From positions 23,688,501 through 23,752,500 of the forward strand of contig CATNEN010000001.1 in assembly GCA_950097015.1 (NCBI GenBank): a stretch of 64,000 nucleotides of DNA, given 5' to 3'. The position numbers were made by a program, and so were the translations under genes. Below, in pieces: positions 45,866 through 58,137 of this stretch. The notes under the pieces are model-generated. The model had not been told where the DNA came from, made no database searches, and was given only the letters and a program-made list of their open reading frames with translations. The stretch comes from Macrostomum hystrix. Its lineage: Eukaryota > Platyhelminthes > Macrostomidae. How positions within the stretch are numbered: position 1 is the stretch's first letter; each line of letters opens with the position of its first letter.

Positions 45866-48800
45866 TATTAGCAATCCATTGATCTATAGGAGGTTAGATT
45901 AGCAATCCATTGATCTATAGGAGGTTAGATTAGCAATCCATTGATCTATAGGAGGTTAGATTAGCAATCCATTGATCTATAGGAGGTTAGATTAGCAATC
46001 CATTGATCTATAGGAGGTTAGATTAGCAATCCATTGATCTATAGGAGGTTAGATTAGCAATCCATTGATCTATAGGAGGTTAGATTAGCAATCCATTGAT
46101 CTATAGGAGGTTAGATTAGCAATCCATTGATCTATAGGAGGTTAGATTAGCAATCCATTGATCTATAGGAGGTTAGATTAGCAGTCCATTGATCTATAGG
46201 AGGTTAGATTAGCAATCCATTGATCTATAGGAGGTTAGACTAGCAATCCATTGATCTATAGGAGGTTAGATTAGCAATCCATTGATCTATAGGAGGTTAG
46301 ATTAGCAATCCATTGATCTATAGGAGGTTAGATTAGCAATCCATTGATCTATAGGAGGTTAGATTAGCAATCCATTGATCTATAGGAGGTTAGATTAGCA
46401 ATCCATTGATCTATAGGAGGTTAGATTAGCAATCCATTGATCTATAGGAGGTTAGATTAGCAATCCATTGATCTATAGGAGGTTAGATTAGCAATCCATT
46501 GATCTATAGGAGGTTAGATTAGCAATCCATTGATCTATAGGAGGTTAGATTAGCAATCCATTGATCTATAGGAGGTTAGATTAGCAATCCATTGATCTAT
46601 AGGAGGTTAGATTAGCAGTCCATTGATCTATAGGAGGTTAGATTAGCAATCCATTGATCTATAGGAGGTTAGATTAGCAATCCATTGATCTATAGGAGGT
46701 TAGATTAGCAATCCATTGATCTATAGGTGGTTAGATTAGCAATCCATTGATCTATAGGAGGTTAGATTAGCAATCCATTGATCTATAGGAGGTTAGATTA
46801 GCAATCCATTGATCTATAGGAGGTTAGATTAGCAATCCATTGATCTATAGGAGGTTAGATTAGCAATCCATTGATCTATAGGAGGTTAGATTAGCAATCC
46901 ATTGATCTATAGGAGGTTAGATTAGCAATCCATTGATCTATAGGAGGTTAGATTAGCAATCCATTGATCTATAGGAGGTTAGATTAGCAATCCATTGATC
47001 TATAGGAGGTTAGATTAGCAATCCATTGATCTATAGGAGGTTAGATTAGCAATCCATTGATCTATAGGAGGTTAGATTAGCAATCCATTGATCTATAAGA
47101 GGTTAGATTAGCAATCCATTGATCTATAGGAGGTTAGATTAGCAATCCATTGATCTATAGGAGGTTAGATTAGCAATCCATTGATCTATAGGAGGTTAGA
47201 TTAGCAATCCATTGATCTATAGGAGGTTAGATTAGCAATCCATTGATCTATAGGAGGTTAGATTAGCAATCCATTGATCTATAGGAGGTTAGATTAGCAA
47301 TCCATTGATCTATAGGTGGTTAGATTAGCAATCCATTGATCTATAGGAGGTTAGATTAGCAATCCATTGATCTATAGGAGGTTAGATTAGCAATCCATTG
47401 ATCTATAGGAGGTTAGATTAGCAATCCATTGATCTATAGGAGGTTAGATTAGCAATCCATTGATCTATAGGAGGTTAGATTAGCAATCCATTGATCTATA
47501 GGTGGTTAGATTAGCAATCCATTGATCTATAGGAGGTTAGATTAGCAATCCATTGATCTATAGGAGGTTAGATTAGCAATCCATTGATCTATAGGAGGTT
47601 AGATTAGCAATCCATTGATCTATAGGAGGTTAGATTAGCAATCCATTGATCTATAGGAGGTTAGATTAGCAATCCATTGATCTATAGGAGGTTAGATTAG
47701 CAATCCATTGATCTATAGGAGGTTAGATTAGCAATCCATTGATCTATAGGAGGTTAGATTAGCAATCCATTGATCTATAGGAGGTTAGATTAGCAATCCA
47801 TTGATCTATAGGAGGTTAGATTAGCAATCCATTGATCTATAGGAGGTTAGATTAGCAATCCATTGATCTATAGGAGGTTAGATTAGCAATCCATTGATCT
47901 ATAGGAGGTTAGATTAGCAATCCATTGATCTATAGGAGGTTAGATTAGCAATCCATTGATCTATAGGTGGTTAGATTAGCAATCCATTGATCTATAGGAG
48001 GTTAGATTAGCAATCCATTGATCTATAGGAGGTTAGATTAGCAATCCATTGATCTATAGGAGGTTAGATTAGCAATCCATTGATCTATAGGAGGTTAGAT
48101 TAGCAATCCTTGATCTATAGGAGGTTAGATTAGCAATCCATTGATCTATAGGAGGTTAGATTAGCAATCCATTGATCTATAGGAGGTTAGATTAGCAATC
48201 CATTGATCTATAGGAGGTTAGATTAGCAATCCATTGATCTATAGGAGGTTAGATTAGCAATCCATTGATCTATAGGAGGTTAGATTAGCAATCCATTGAT
48301 CTATAGGAGGTTAGATTAGCAATCCATTGATCTATAGGAGGTTAGATTAGCAATCCATTGATCTATAGGAGGTTAGATTAGCAATCCATTGATCTATAGG
48401 AGGTTAGATTAGCAATCCATTGATCTATAGGTGGTTAGATTAGCAATCCATTGATCTATAGGAGGTTAGATTAGCAATCCATTGATCTATAGGAGGTTAG
48501 ATTAGCAATCCAATTGATCTATAGGAGGTTAGATTAGCAATCCATTGATCTATAGGAGGTTAGATTAGCAATCCATTGATCTATAGGAGGTTAGATTAGC
48601 AATCCATTGATCTATAGGAGGTTAGATTAGCAATCCTTGATCTATAGGAGGTTAGATTAGCAATCCATTGATCTATAGGAGGTTAGATTAGCAATCCATT
48701 GATCTATAGGAGGTTAGATTAGCAGTCCATTGATCTATAGGAGGTTAGATTAGCAATCCATTGATCTATAGGAGGTTAGATTAGCAATCCATTGATCTAT

Positions 48801-48895
48801 AGGAGGTTAGATTAGCAATCCATTGATCTATAGGAGGTTAGATTAGCAATCCATTGATCTATAGGAGGTTAGACTAGCAATCCATTGATCTGGAA
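45866..48895. repeat. 31-bp satellite-like array, about 97 copies
   Basis: Units of AGCAATCCATTGATCTATAG plus GAGGTTAGATT are strikingly homogeneous over 3 kb. Rare variants (AGTCC, GGTGG, one-base indels near 48110, 48510 and 48630) are scattered. It is the longest array in the window and ends about 70 bases before the ATG of the LRR gene. Confidence 0.97.
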
Positions 48896-48963
48896 GGGTT
48901 GATTAACAATTCATTACTGTGACATTAATGGATTAACATTGCTGTCCAATCATTCACCCGCAG

Positions 48964-51595
48964 ATGTCGTGCAATCGGTCTCAACGTCATCGAGCCGGTC
49001 TCCTGCTCAGCCTGCTATTCCTACTGTCTATGGTGCAACCTGGCCAGCTGATCAGCGATTGCGGCTACTGCGTGTGTGATCGGCCTACAATATCATGCGA
49101 CTTTAACAAGGCCAAGTCGCGAATTGTTGACAACACCGACCTCACTGTCTATGTCCCGTCCAGCAGTCTTCTCCGACGCCAGGGACTAAACCCGGCCTCC
49201 TACAGCGAGCTGTACATCAACTGCAAGAACGCCCGGGTACTGAAATTGCAGCGCCTCACTGGCAGACTGCTGTCAGACTTTGTCAACCTCACCAGACTCT
49301 CCGTACTCAAATGCGACCTCGTTGCCATCGAAGTTGGCGCCTTGGACGCCCTGAGCCAATTGAAGGAGGTGGACCTCAGCGACAACCAGCTGCAAAAGCT
49401 ACCACCGGGCTTTCTGAACGGCAAGTCGCTCACAACGCTTCGACTGGGAGAAAATCACCAAATACAACTGGCAGCTGACACTTTTCGAGGCCTCAGACTT
49501 GACAGACTGCTGCTGTCGAAGTGTGGCCTGACCGAATTCCCACTGACCAGCCTGTCGGAGATATCCGGCCTGAAAGAGTTGACCCTGTCTCACAATAGCA
49601 TCCAATCGGTGCCACGCGCAGCTAAGGAATTTGTCTACGGGTTACAAGTTTTCTACCTGGACGACAATCCGCTGGCCTGCAACTGCCAGAATCGCTGGTT
49701 GCGAGAAATCGCCTGGGACAGGGTTTCCCCGCCGCTTGGCAAGGTGAGCGAGACGATCTGAGAGCCAGTGTCTATTTTTAGCCCATGTGAATGGTTCATT
49801 TCTAGTTAGCGTACATGATTCTATTTTTAGATAGTGTACACCAGTCTATTTTTAGACAGTGTACATCAGTCTATTTTTAGACAGTGTACACCAGTCTATT
49901 TTTAGAAAGTGTCTTCTTATATTTGTAGACAGTGTACATGAAGCGGTTTTTTGGCATTGCTGGCTTGCTTGTATTGCGACACAGTACACAAATGAGTGCA
50001 TTTCTCACTAACTTATCCAAATGCGTCATCAGTCGTCACAGAAGGACCAGCTTCCTCGGTGTCGCACTCCGCAACGACTTTTGAACGCCGAAATCGGTGC
50101 TCTATCGGCGACCGAATTGTCCTGCGCGCCGCCACACCTGGTGTCCATCGATGTGCAGCTCGGAATTAACACCGGCCGGATGGCCTGCACAGCGGACACT
50201 GATCAGCCTGATAGGCTGGTCTGGACCTCCCGCCAAATTGCTGGATACTCCAGCTTCGAGGATGTACAAATCTATCAGGTGAGGATAGTTGAACTTTCTG
50301 ATCCCACCCAATCCTTTGATGTGAGCCGCTACCCCACTCCACCCAATCCTTTGATGTGAGCCGCCACCCGTTCCACTAAATCCTTTGATGTGAGCCGCCA
50401 CCCCGCTCCACCAAATCCTTTGATGTGAGCCGCCATCTGCTTCACCCAATTCTTTGATGTGAGCCGCCACCCCGCTCCACCAAATCCTTTGATGTGAGCC
50501 GCCACCCCGCTCCACCAAATCCTTTGATGTGAGCCGCCATCTGCTTCACCCAATTCTTTGATGTGAGCCGCCACCCCGTTCCACCAAATCCTTTGATGTG
50601 AGCCGCCACCCCGCTCCACCAAATCCTTTGATGTGAGCCGCCACCCCGCTCCACCAAATCCTTTGATGTGAGCCGCCACCCCGCTCCACCAAATCCTTTG
50701 ATGTGAGCCGCCATCTGCTTCACCCAATTCTTTGATGTGAGCCGCCACCCCGTTCCACTAAATCCTTTGATGTGAGCCGCCACCCCGCTCCACCAAATCC
50801 TTTGATGTGAGCCGCCACCCCGCTCCACCAAATCCTTTGATGTGAGCCGCCATCTGCTTCACCCAATTCTTTGATGTGAGCCGCCACCCCGCTACACCAA
50901 ATCCGTCAATCCAATCCGCCTCACTTGGTCTGCCACCTCAGAGCACCGGCTCGGAGTTCGTTCGTGAGTTCACGCGAAGACCAGAGCAGCAGCGTCAGCA
51001 GCAGCACAAATACCTGCTGACCGCCAGCACAGAGGATGGACGCCAATCAAACATCACCCTGACCCTGCAATGGCCTACTCTGCCGCAGCAGCAGCCGACG
51101 GCAATCCTCGTTGGCAAAGCCCCAAATCCGCTGCCGCCTCTGCCGCCCGTGCCCGGAGACGCGATCAACAATGGGGCTGAGAGCGAAGCTGCTGGCCCGG
51201 ACTATTTCTCTAGGAAACAGTTCACGCTAGTGGAGATGACCGTGGCTGTGATTGGCACCTTCCTGGCCACTGCGGTGATTTTCCTTCTGGTCTGCCAGTT
51301 CACCCGATGGTACGCGCGGCGCGACAAGAAACGCTGGGCCACCTACGCTGCCCACCCCTACAGCGGCTACAACTACACCAGCGGCACCGCGCAGCAGCAG
51401 CAGCAGCAGCAGCAGCAGTACCTCACCCACAGACCTCCGTCTCACGAATACGACGTACCCCGCATGGAGAGCCTTCAGATGCAGCATCAGCAGCAGCAGC
51501 AGCAGCAGCTGAGTCCCAAGATTACTCAGCACAATTGTGCCGCCGAGTTTGAGTTCGTCGACTACAATGGCCGCATGCTGTACAACAGAGTTTGA
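48964..51595 (+). CDS. LRR single-pass membrane protein, three coding exons
   Basis: Exons 48964-49743, 50033-50278 and 50942-51595 join in phase 0 to 559 residues plus TGA. Residues 1-29 are a signal peptide. A Cys-rich LRRNT cap follows (CGYCVCD near 33-39), then about six to seven leucine-rich repeats from about 80 to 235. An LRRCT cap (NPLACNCQNRWLR near 235, second Cys pair in exon 2) leads into a weak Ig-like stretch with an RMAC...LVW pattern. The transmembrane helix is at about 441-461 (VAVIGTFLATAVIFLLVCQF), followed by a cytoplasmic tail of about 98 residues with two polyglutamine runs. The layout resembles Kekkon, AMIGO or LRIT adhesion/receptor proteins; which one is unclear. The ATG directly follows a CAG acceptor. 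Two acceptors nine bases apart (50032 and 50041) could start exon 2. Confidence 0.9.
49800..49930. repeat. 25-bp repeat in LRR-gene intron 1
   Basis: Four to five units of AGTCTATTTTTAGACAGTGTACACC, degenerate at both ends. Confidence 0.85.
50290..50895. repeat. 34-35 bp minisatellite filling LRR-gene intron 2
   Basis: About 17 units contain CCTTTGATGTGAGCCGCCAC. The array starts about 12-30 bases after the donor and ends about 45 bases before the acceptor. Every unit contains GATGTGAGC, a donor-like sequence. A second block of the same family lies downstream of the gene. Confidence 0.95.
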
Positions 51596-51920
51596 TTGGC
51601 TAAACCTCGACTAACTGACAAACAAGATCATGGGATAATTCAGTAATTTAATTATTATCCCTGCCCAGCCCAGGAATGCATTTCTGTTTTCTTTTAACTG
51701 ATCCGAGATTTACTCGCTATCGTCGGACTCACAATGACTGCCCTATTCTTGCTTTACTCTTGTTTCATGAATTAACAGTATAGAGACCGCGAGGGTATTG
51801 TAAATGCCCTAAATTTGATTTTCCTGTAATCTAATCTCCCATGAAAATCCTGAACACCAGCTAAAGTTTTCCGCTCTATCCGATTAAGCAACTTCCAGAA
51901 TTTCAAAACATTTCCTTTCC
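51596..51920 (+). other. 3'UTR/flank of the LRR gene
   Basis: No AATAAA is seen here. The nearest hexamers on this strand are at about 53089 and 53303, so the 3'UTR may extend across the following array. Confidence 0.35.
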
Positions 51921-52262
51921 TATCAGGTGAGGATAGTTGAACTTTCTGAACCCACCCAATCCCTTGATGTGAGCCGCCACCCGTTCTACCCAATCCTTTG
52001 ATGTGAGCCGCCACCCCGCTCCACCCAATCCTTTGATGTTAGCCGCCACCCCGCTACACCCAATCCTTTGATGTGAGCCGCCACCCCGCTCCACCCAATC
52101 CTTTGATGTGAGCCGCCACCCCGCTACACCCAATCCTTTGATGTGAGCCGCCAACCCGCTCCACCCAATCCTTTGATGTGAGCCGCCACCCCGCTACACC
52201 CAATCCTTTGATGTGAGCCGCCACCCGTTCTACCCAATCCTTTGATGTGAGCCGCCACCCGG
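51921..52262. repeat. duplicated intron 2 start and 34-bp array
   Basis: 51921-51962 repeats the end of LRR exon 2 and the start of intron 2 (TATCAGGTGAGGATAGTTGA and on), followed by about nine units of the same minisatellite. It is a partial duplication of the exon-intron junction placed 3' of the gene. Confidence 0.9.
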
Positions 52263-53394
52263 CATCGCCGAGATATTTAACGATTCTTGTCGGAGTGTCC
52301 TGTAGCGAAACCACAAAATATAGGCCAATTTTTTCTGCTGACAAAATGTAATCATGCAACCACGTCGGCTATTGCTAATATAATTATCATTTTGAATCAG
52401 ATGCTGGACTTTCACGAAATCACGTCATTTGGCTTGGAAGTTATCGTGAAGTAAGCTGTGGGGATTTGAAATATCCTCGTGGTCTTTCCCCAGGGGAAAA
52501 TAGCTGGTGTGGTCTTTCTACTGCTAAGAGAAAAATATGGCTTCTTTGTTATTTTCTGCTAAAATTGATATTCTCAACATATTTTTTTGTGGGGCTTAAA
52601 AGTAAATTAAAGTCGTTATTCGTTACTTTTTGCGCGTTTCTTCATCAATAGAACTAGCGGATGTTTTGAAAAGCAAAGCAATTGTGTAATAGTTATTTTA
52701 GTTTACAGACTAATAGCGAAATTAAAATGATTCTAATACTCTAGTGATTGTCTTTTGTACATAGTTTTTATTTCTAAGAAAACATTTATTTTTTCCTATG
52801 CTATTGGAAATTATCAGTTTTTTATCTGATTAATTCTCACTGTAGCTTTAGATTTTTTCCAGTCACGGCATAGCGAATCGCAGTACACACTGCTTACTAT
52901 GTGTACGTGTACATGAGAATGTACATTAGCGACATTTGTGTGTACATGAGAATGTACATTTGCGACATTTGTGTGTACATGAGAATTTTTTCGCTGCCAT
53001 TTTTATTCATCGATTTTTCCTTAAATTTTGCATGCACAGATCTAATCGCTTGCCGTAGTACATATAAACTCTTTTGCTTAGCTAATAAAATTGTAAAATA
53101 TTGCCTATTGCTGTCATTTCTACATTTTAGCCTGTTGACTACTTGTTAGAATCACGGTACACACACATCCAGCACAATTCAAAACTAATATAAATTTCAA
53201 ATATGTGCATATATTATCGGTCAAAAATTACCGCTTAGAGTTGACTTGCAGAATTGCCTCTATCAGTCTTCTGGGCAGTAACCTGCCAAAACACAATGAG
53301 AATAAAGTTTTCTATTGGGTTGTTGCTTCTGCTTTTTTTAATCACGGGCACTAGCCGATGTACTTTTATATCGAATTCAAAACTGAATTCTTAG
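52263..53394. other. AT-rich flank
   Basis: Three copies of a 31-bp unit (GTGTACATGAGAATGTACAT) lie at 52899-52985. No gene is seen. Confidence 0.45.
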
Positions 53395-53880
53395 TAAATT
53401 TACATTCTAGCCCACAGCACACAGTCTTGGTCTGTGTACATTGTAGCCCACAGCGCACAGTCTTGGTCTGTGTACATTCTAGCCCACAGCGCACAGTCTT
53501 GGTCTGTGTACATTCTAGCCCACAGCGCACAGTCTTTATCAGTGTACATTGTAGCCCACAGCGCGCAGTCTTTATCAGTGTACATTGTAGCCCACAGCGC
53601 ACAGTCTTTATCAGTGTACATTCTAGCCCACAGCGCACAGTCTTTATCAGTGTACATTGTAGCCCACAGCGCGCAGTCTTTATCAGTGTACATTGTAGCC
53701 CACAGCGCACAGTCTTTATCAGTGTACATTCTAGCCCACAGCGCACAGTCTTTATCAGTGTACATTGTAGCCCACAGCGCACAGTCTTTATCAGTGTACA
53801 TTCTAGCCCACAGCGCACAGTCTTTATCAGTGTACATTGTAGCCCACAGCGCGCAGTCTTTATCAGTGTACATTGTAGCT
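53395..53880. repeat. 36-bp minisatellite, 13 copies
   Basis: Units contain TAGCCCACAGCGCACAGTCT then TTATCAGTGTACATT. The first three copies carry TGGTCTGTG in place of TTATCAGTG, showing a variant gradient. Alternating TTGTAG/TCTAG variants form a two-unit pattern. Confidence 0.95.
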
Positions 53881-54779
53881 TGAGGATCTGTGCCCTAAAT
53901 GTCTCATCACTAAGCAGAACACAAACTTTCCCAGTAGAACTGGCAGTCACAATCACAAATAATGCCGATGATTGCGAATTAAAAGCATCTTTAAAAGGCC
54001 GCGCTCTATGATTGACAGACAGATGTCAAAGGCAAAGCAACAATTTCACCTGCATTGATAGTTAGCACAAACAAATGCACGACTGTCTCTATCAGACTAG
54101 TTGGTTTATTTTCAACTAATGAATGATTGACTTGCTCTTATATTGGAATCAATCGAATATAATTAAGCGAATTCTTCAATAGGTCAGAATGAATGGCCAG
54201 TGTGTTTACACTAGCTAGTCGACAGTCGCGGGTCGAATGGCTTCAAGGAATAACCTAGGAGCCGGTCGGAATATAGCGAGTCTAATTAGTGCATTTCTGT
54301 CGGCAACTTCCTGTTGGTGACAAGCAGCAGGCCTGGCCGCGGCGCGTGAGAGAATGAACAAGAATGAAGTTTCCAAACTGAAAGAAGACGCAAGATCGGT
54401 CCCAACTGTTGGGTCCGCAGACGAAAAAACTGAGATTTTGTACCCCCGATAGAAAAACTCCACTGTCACTATGGAGGTCCTTAGCGAATTGAAATTTCAA
54501 TCCAGTCGAATGCAAAGTTAATTTCACACGCTTAGAATAAATAGCACACTGAGATTTAGTTTCGGCTTCAATTTACAAACTCTCTTAGTAACAAACTTGG
54601 TGCCAACCTTGCCTGCTATATGCAACTAGGTTGTACATAATACTGCATTCGGCGCCTTTTAAATTATTGTTTTTTAAAAGATATATTTTTACTATTTCCT
54701 TCCCCATTCCATTTTTCTCATTTTCCCTCTAATTCTCACCCGCTCGATTAATTTTCCATCTGTCGTTCTACCCCTTTCT
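53881..54779. other. spacer between arrays
   Basis: No supported gene. Confidence 0.4.
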
Positions 54780-56165
54780 CACCTATTTTCTCCATTTTTC
54801 TCACCTCTCTTCTCCACGATTTCTCACCTCTCTTCTCCACAATTTCTCACCTCTCTTCTCCACAATTTCTCACCTCTCTTCTCCACAATTTCTCACCTCT
54901 CTTCTCCATGATTTCTCACCTCTCTACTCCACAATTTCTCACCTCTCTACTCCACGATTTCTCACCTGCCTACTCTACAGTTTCTCAGTTCTCTTTTCCA
55001 CAATTTCTTACCCCTCTAATCCACAATTTCTCACCTCTCTTCTCCACAATTTCTCACGTCTCTTCTCCACGATTTCTCACCTCCCTACTCCAAAATTTCT
55101 CACTTCTCTTCTCCAAAATTTCTCACATCTCTTCTCCACAATTTCTCACCTCTCTACTCCACGATTTCTCACCTGCCTACTCTACAGTTTCTCAGTTCTC
55201 TTTTCCACAATTTCTTACCCCTCTAATCCACAATTTCTCACCTCTCTTCTCCACAATTTCTCACGTCTCTTCTCCACGATTTCTCACCTCCCTACTCCAA
55301 AATTTCTCACTTCTCTTCTCCAAAATTTCTCACATCTCTTCTCCACAATTTCTCACCTCTCTACTCCACGATTTCTCACCTCCCTACTCCAGTTGCTCAC
55401 CTCTCTTCTCCACAATTTCTCACCTCTCTACTCCACGATTTCTCACCTCTCTACTCCACAATTTCTCACCTCTCTTCTCCACAATTTCTCACCTCTCTTC
55501 TCCACAATTTCTCACCTCTCTTCTCCACAATTTCTCACCTCTCTTCTCCATGATTTCTCACCTCTCTACTCCACAATTTCTCACCTCTCTACTCCACGAT
55601 TTCTCACCTGCCTACTCTACAGTTTCTCACCTCTCTTCTCCACAATTTCTCACGTCTCTTCTCCACGATTTCTCACCTCCCTACTCCACAATTTCTCACT
55701 TCTCTTCTCCAAAATTTCTCACATCTCTTCTCCACAATTTCTCACCTCTCTACTCCACGATTTCTCACCTCCCTACTCCAGTTTCTCACCTCTCTTCTCC
55801 ACAATTTCTCACCTCTCTACTCCACGATTTCTCACCTCTCTACTCCACAATTTCTCACCTCTCTTCTCCACAATTTCTCACCTCCCTACTCCACAGTTTC
55901 TCACCTCTCTTCTCCACAATTTCTCACCTCCCTACTCCACAGTTTCTCACCTCTCTTCTCCACAATTTCTCACCTCCCTACTCCACAATTTCTCACCTCT
56001 CTTCTCCACAATTTCTCACCTCTCTTCTCCACGATTTCTCACCTCTCTTCTCCACAATTTCTCACCTCTCTACTCCACGGTTTCTCACCTCCCTACTCCA
56101 CAGTTTCTCACCTCTCTTCTCCACAATTTCTCACCCCTCTAATCCACAATTTCTCAGCTCTTTTC
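54780..56165. repeat. 23-bp pyrimidine-rich array
   Basis: About 60 units of CTCCACAATTTCTCACCTCT. A multi-unit block at 54906-55150 is repeated at 55140-55385 and in part at 55555-55770, giving higher-order structure. The 455-codon frame across it reflects a stop-free unit. Confidence 0.94.
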
Positions 56166-56750
56166 TCCTCCCTTTTCCCCATTTTCTGCCTCTTGTCTTT
56201 TTTTCCTTCTGGGTTCACTTTCCCTTCTTGGTGGATTTGCTTCACACCTTCCCTCTTACCCCCTTTTATTCCTGACTCTCAATGACGATTCTCCGCTTTC
56301 GATGACGCAATGTCGATTCAGATAATTTGTCCCTGGAGTTCCACCGCATTTTGCATTGCAGAATGGGAATCTTTGTAAATCCACTTCACAGCTCACACTT
56401 AATCTCTCACTCGATTGCTCAAAATCAGCTCAAAATATTCTATCTTCTGTGCTCATTTTTTAGTTAGAATCCCAGAAACGGAATTATGGGATCGATCACT
56501 ACACCCCTAATCCCCATAACGCATTGGTAGGTCGGACAGGGCCATGCAGCTTGTCCATTTCAGCAGCGAATTGTGCTCTCGGACGCTGCCGCAATTCACA
56601 AATCGTTTAAGTGGCAGGCCCAGTTGACACTTGCCAGCCACGACCCGACAGTGGATTGCATAACAGCCTAACTGCCCATATTTTTAGCCGAGACAGAGAC
56701 AGCAAAACTCAAAGCTCTTCTACTCAAGCGGTGAAGTGTTTGGCTGAGAC
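56166..56750. other. spacer after the 23-bp array
   Basis: No supported gene. Confidence 0.4.
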
Positions 56751-56754
56751 AACT

Positions 56755-56885
56755 GCAGCTGCTGTGCGAGAGACCAAGAAGCTTTCTCTCCGCGGCTGCG
56801 CCCCAAATGAATGTGTCCTCGCCGCGGAATCGAGCTCAGGGACCTTGGTGCGAGAGGCAAACGCGTCAGACCACTCTGCCAGAAC
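56755..56885 (-). mobile_element. SINE copy, tRNA-headed family
   Basis: It matches 58020-58135 closely, including GCGGAATCGAGCTCAGGGAC and GAGGCAAACGCGT. The minus-strand B box GCTCGATTCC is intact and the A box is degenerate. Confidence 0.65.
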
Positions 56886-56935
56886 TGGAAACCAACAAGC
56901 AAAAGTAAAAAAACTGGCCATTATGGAGGCCGATA

Positions 56936-56937
<2 letters not shown>

Positions 56938-56973
<36 letters not shown>
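56938..56973. repeat. CTG trinucleotide repeat
   Basis: About 11-12 CTG units follow the SINE copy. A shorter CAG run is at 57151-57167. Confidence 0.9.
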
Positions 56974-57167
56974 ATCTCATTTATCTGGCAGCGGCATCAG
57001 CACCGAACTCAAGCCGGAGTGCATGCTCAAAAAAGCTGGTCCACAGCGCCTCCCTTGAGAATTTCTCCTACCCCCAGCTAGCAACCATCAATTGCCCAGG
57101 CGCCGATGCTGAGTAGCGATGATGAGTAGGGCACACAGGCTGGCACTAGCAGCAGCAGCAGCAAACA

Positions 57168-57689
57168 CTTGGTGAGTGTAGAAAGCTGTTTTGCATTTCC
57201 AATTCTTCATATAGGCGCTCACAATATATGGTCTGATGGCCCGGACCGCCTCCTAGTCCCTAGATTAGTTTGAGTTTGAGTCGCCAGCATAGTGAGAGCG
57301 AGTATAAGCGATTGACTTCGAGGCTTTGAGAATATTTGCCTCCGAGACTGCATGTGAGAACTGGCGGGGAAGTAGGATACGAGTCAGCCTCCCATTGATC
57401 AGTTTGAGCAGGGTGAGCAGTGTGAGCAGGGTGGGCAAACACCAAGCCGGTTCTGGGGAGCAGCCAGTTGAGCATTTTGGCTCCTAGGAGCGGCAACACA
57501 AGCAGGAAGGCAGCTGAGCAATATCGGAATTAATCAAATCGAGCCGCTGCTGAGTCTGGGATATCGAGAAGGCTGCGTGATTGAAAGTTTCTTCGTGGAC
57601 ACCGAGTCACACAGGGTGGGATTTGAGATTCTCTTTTGATTCTCTGTTGTCTGTTCCGCCACAAGTGAAAAATTGCAGTTCATTGGCTT
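57168..57689. other. spacer, no gene seen
   Basis: CACTTGGTGAGTG at 57166-57178 resembles a splice donor after a CAG run, but no exon can be defined. Confidence 0.3.
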
Positions 57690-57742
57690 AGAACTTGGGA
57701 CGTCTGATTCAGAGGTCAGGAGTTCGATTCTCAGCCGGAAGG
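57690..57742 (+). mobile_element. tRNA-like SINE fragment, second family
   Basis: It shares GGAGTTCGATTCTC with 20586-20600 and has an A-box-like TTGGCTTAGAACTTGGG at tRNA spacing. The dispersed TCCATGGACTGAACAGC motif follows at 57787-57812. Confidence 0.5.
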
Positions 57743-57831
57743 AGACCCTTTAGTTTGTTATCGTTTCAGTTATCGGACCAACTCCAGTCCATGGACTGAA
57801 CAGCTGTACATACACACTCAAAAATTAATCA

Positions 57832-58137
57832 TAACAATAATTGCAGGAGGGCTGCAGTCAATGTCACATCATTTGGTGACACTAGACCCGCAGCCAGCGA
57901 GGAGGCAGCTCAGGAGTCAGCCCATTTCGCTGACTCCTGAGCACACGGATACACACTTTCTCATTGTCAGGCTTTCACTGGGCCTTGGAGGTTGGACCTC
58001 AAGGGCGTAAATTGCACGACAAGCCCCCAAAGCCTTCTCTCCGCGGCTCCGCCCCAAATAAATGTGGCCTCGCCGCGGAATCGAGCTCAGGGACCGTGGT
58101 GCGAGAGGCAAACGCGTTAACCGCTCGGCCACTCACC
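57832..58137 (-). mobile_element. tRNA-derived SINE, longest copy
   Basis: On the minus strand it begins with a Leu/Ser-tRNA-like head: A box TGGCCGAGCGGTTAA and B box GCTCGATTCC about 35 bases apart. A body (CTTGTCGTGCAATTTACGCC) and a tail shared with 17616-17725 follow. Partial copies occur at 8001-8215 and 56755-56885. Confidence 0.72.

Noticed and set aside
45866-48895. CRISPR array
   Set aside because: Units are directly contiguous with no unique spacers, and the DNA is eukaryotic.
54908-56275. A 455-residue repeat protein
   Set aside because: It is a pure 23-bp array with no start context, signal or conserved ends.
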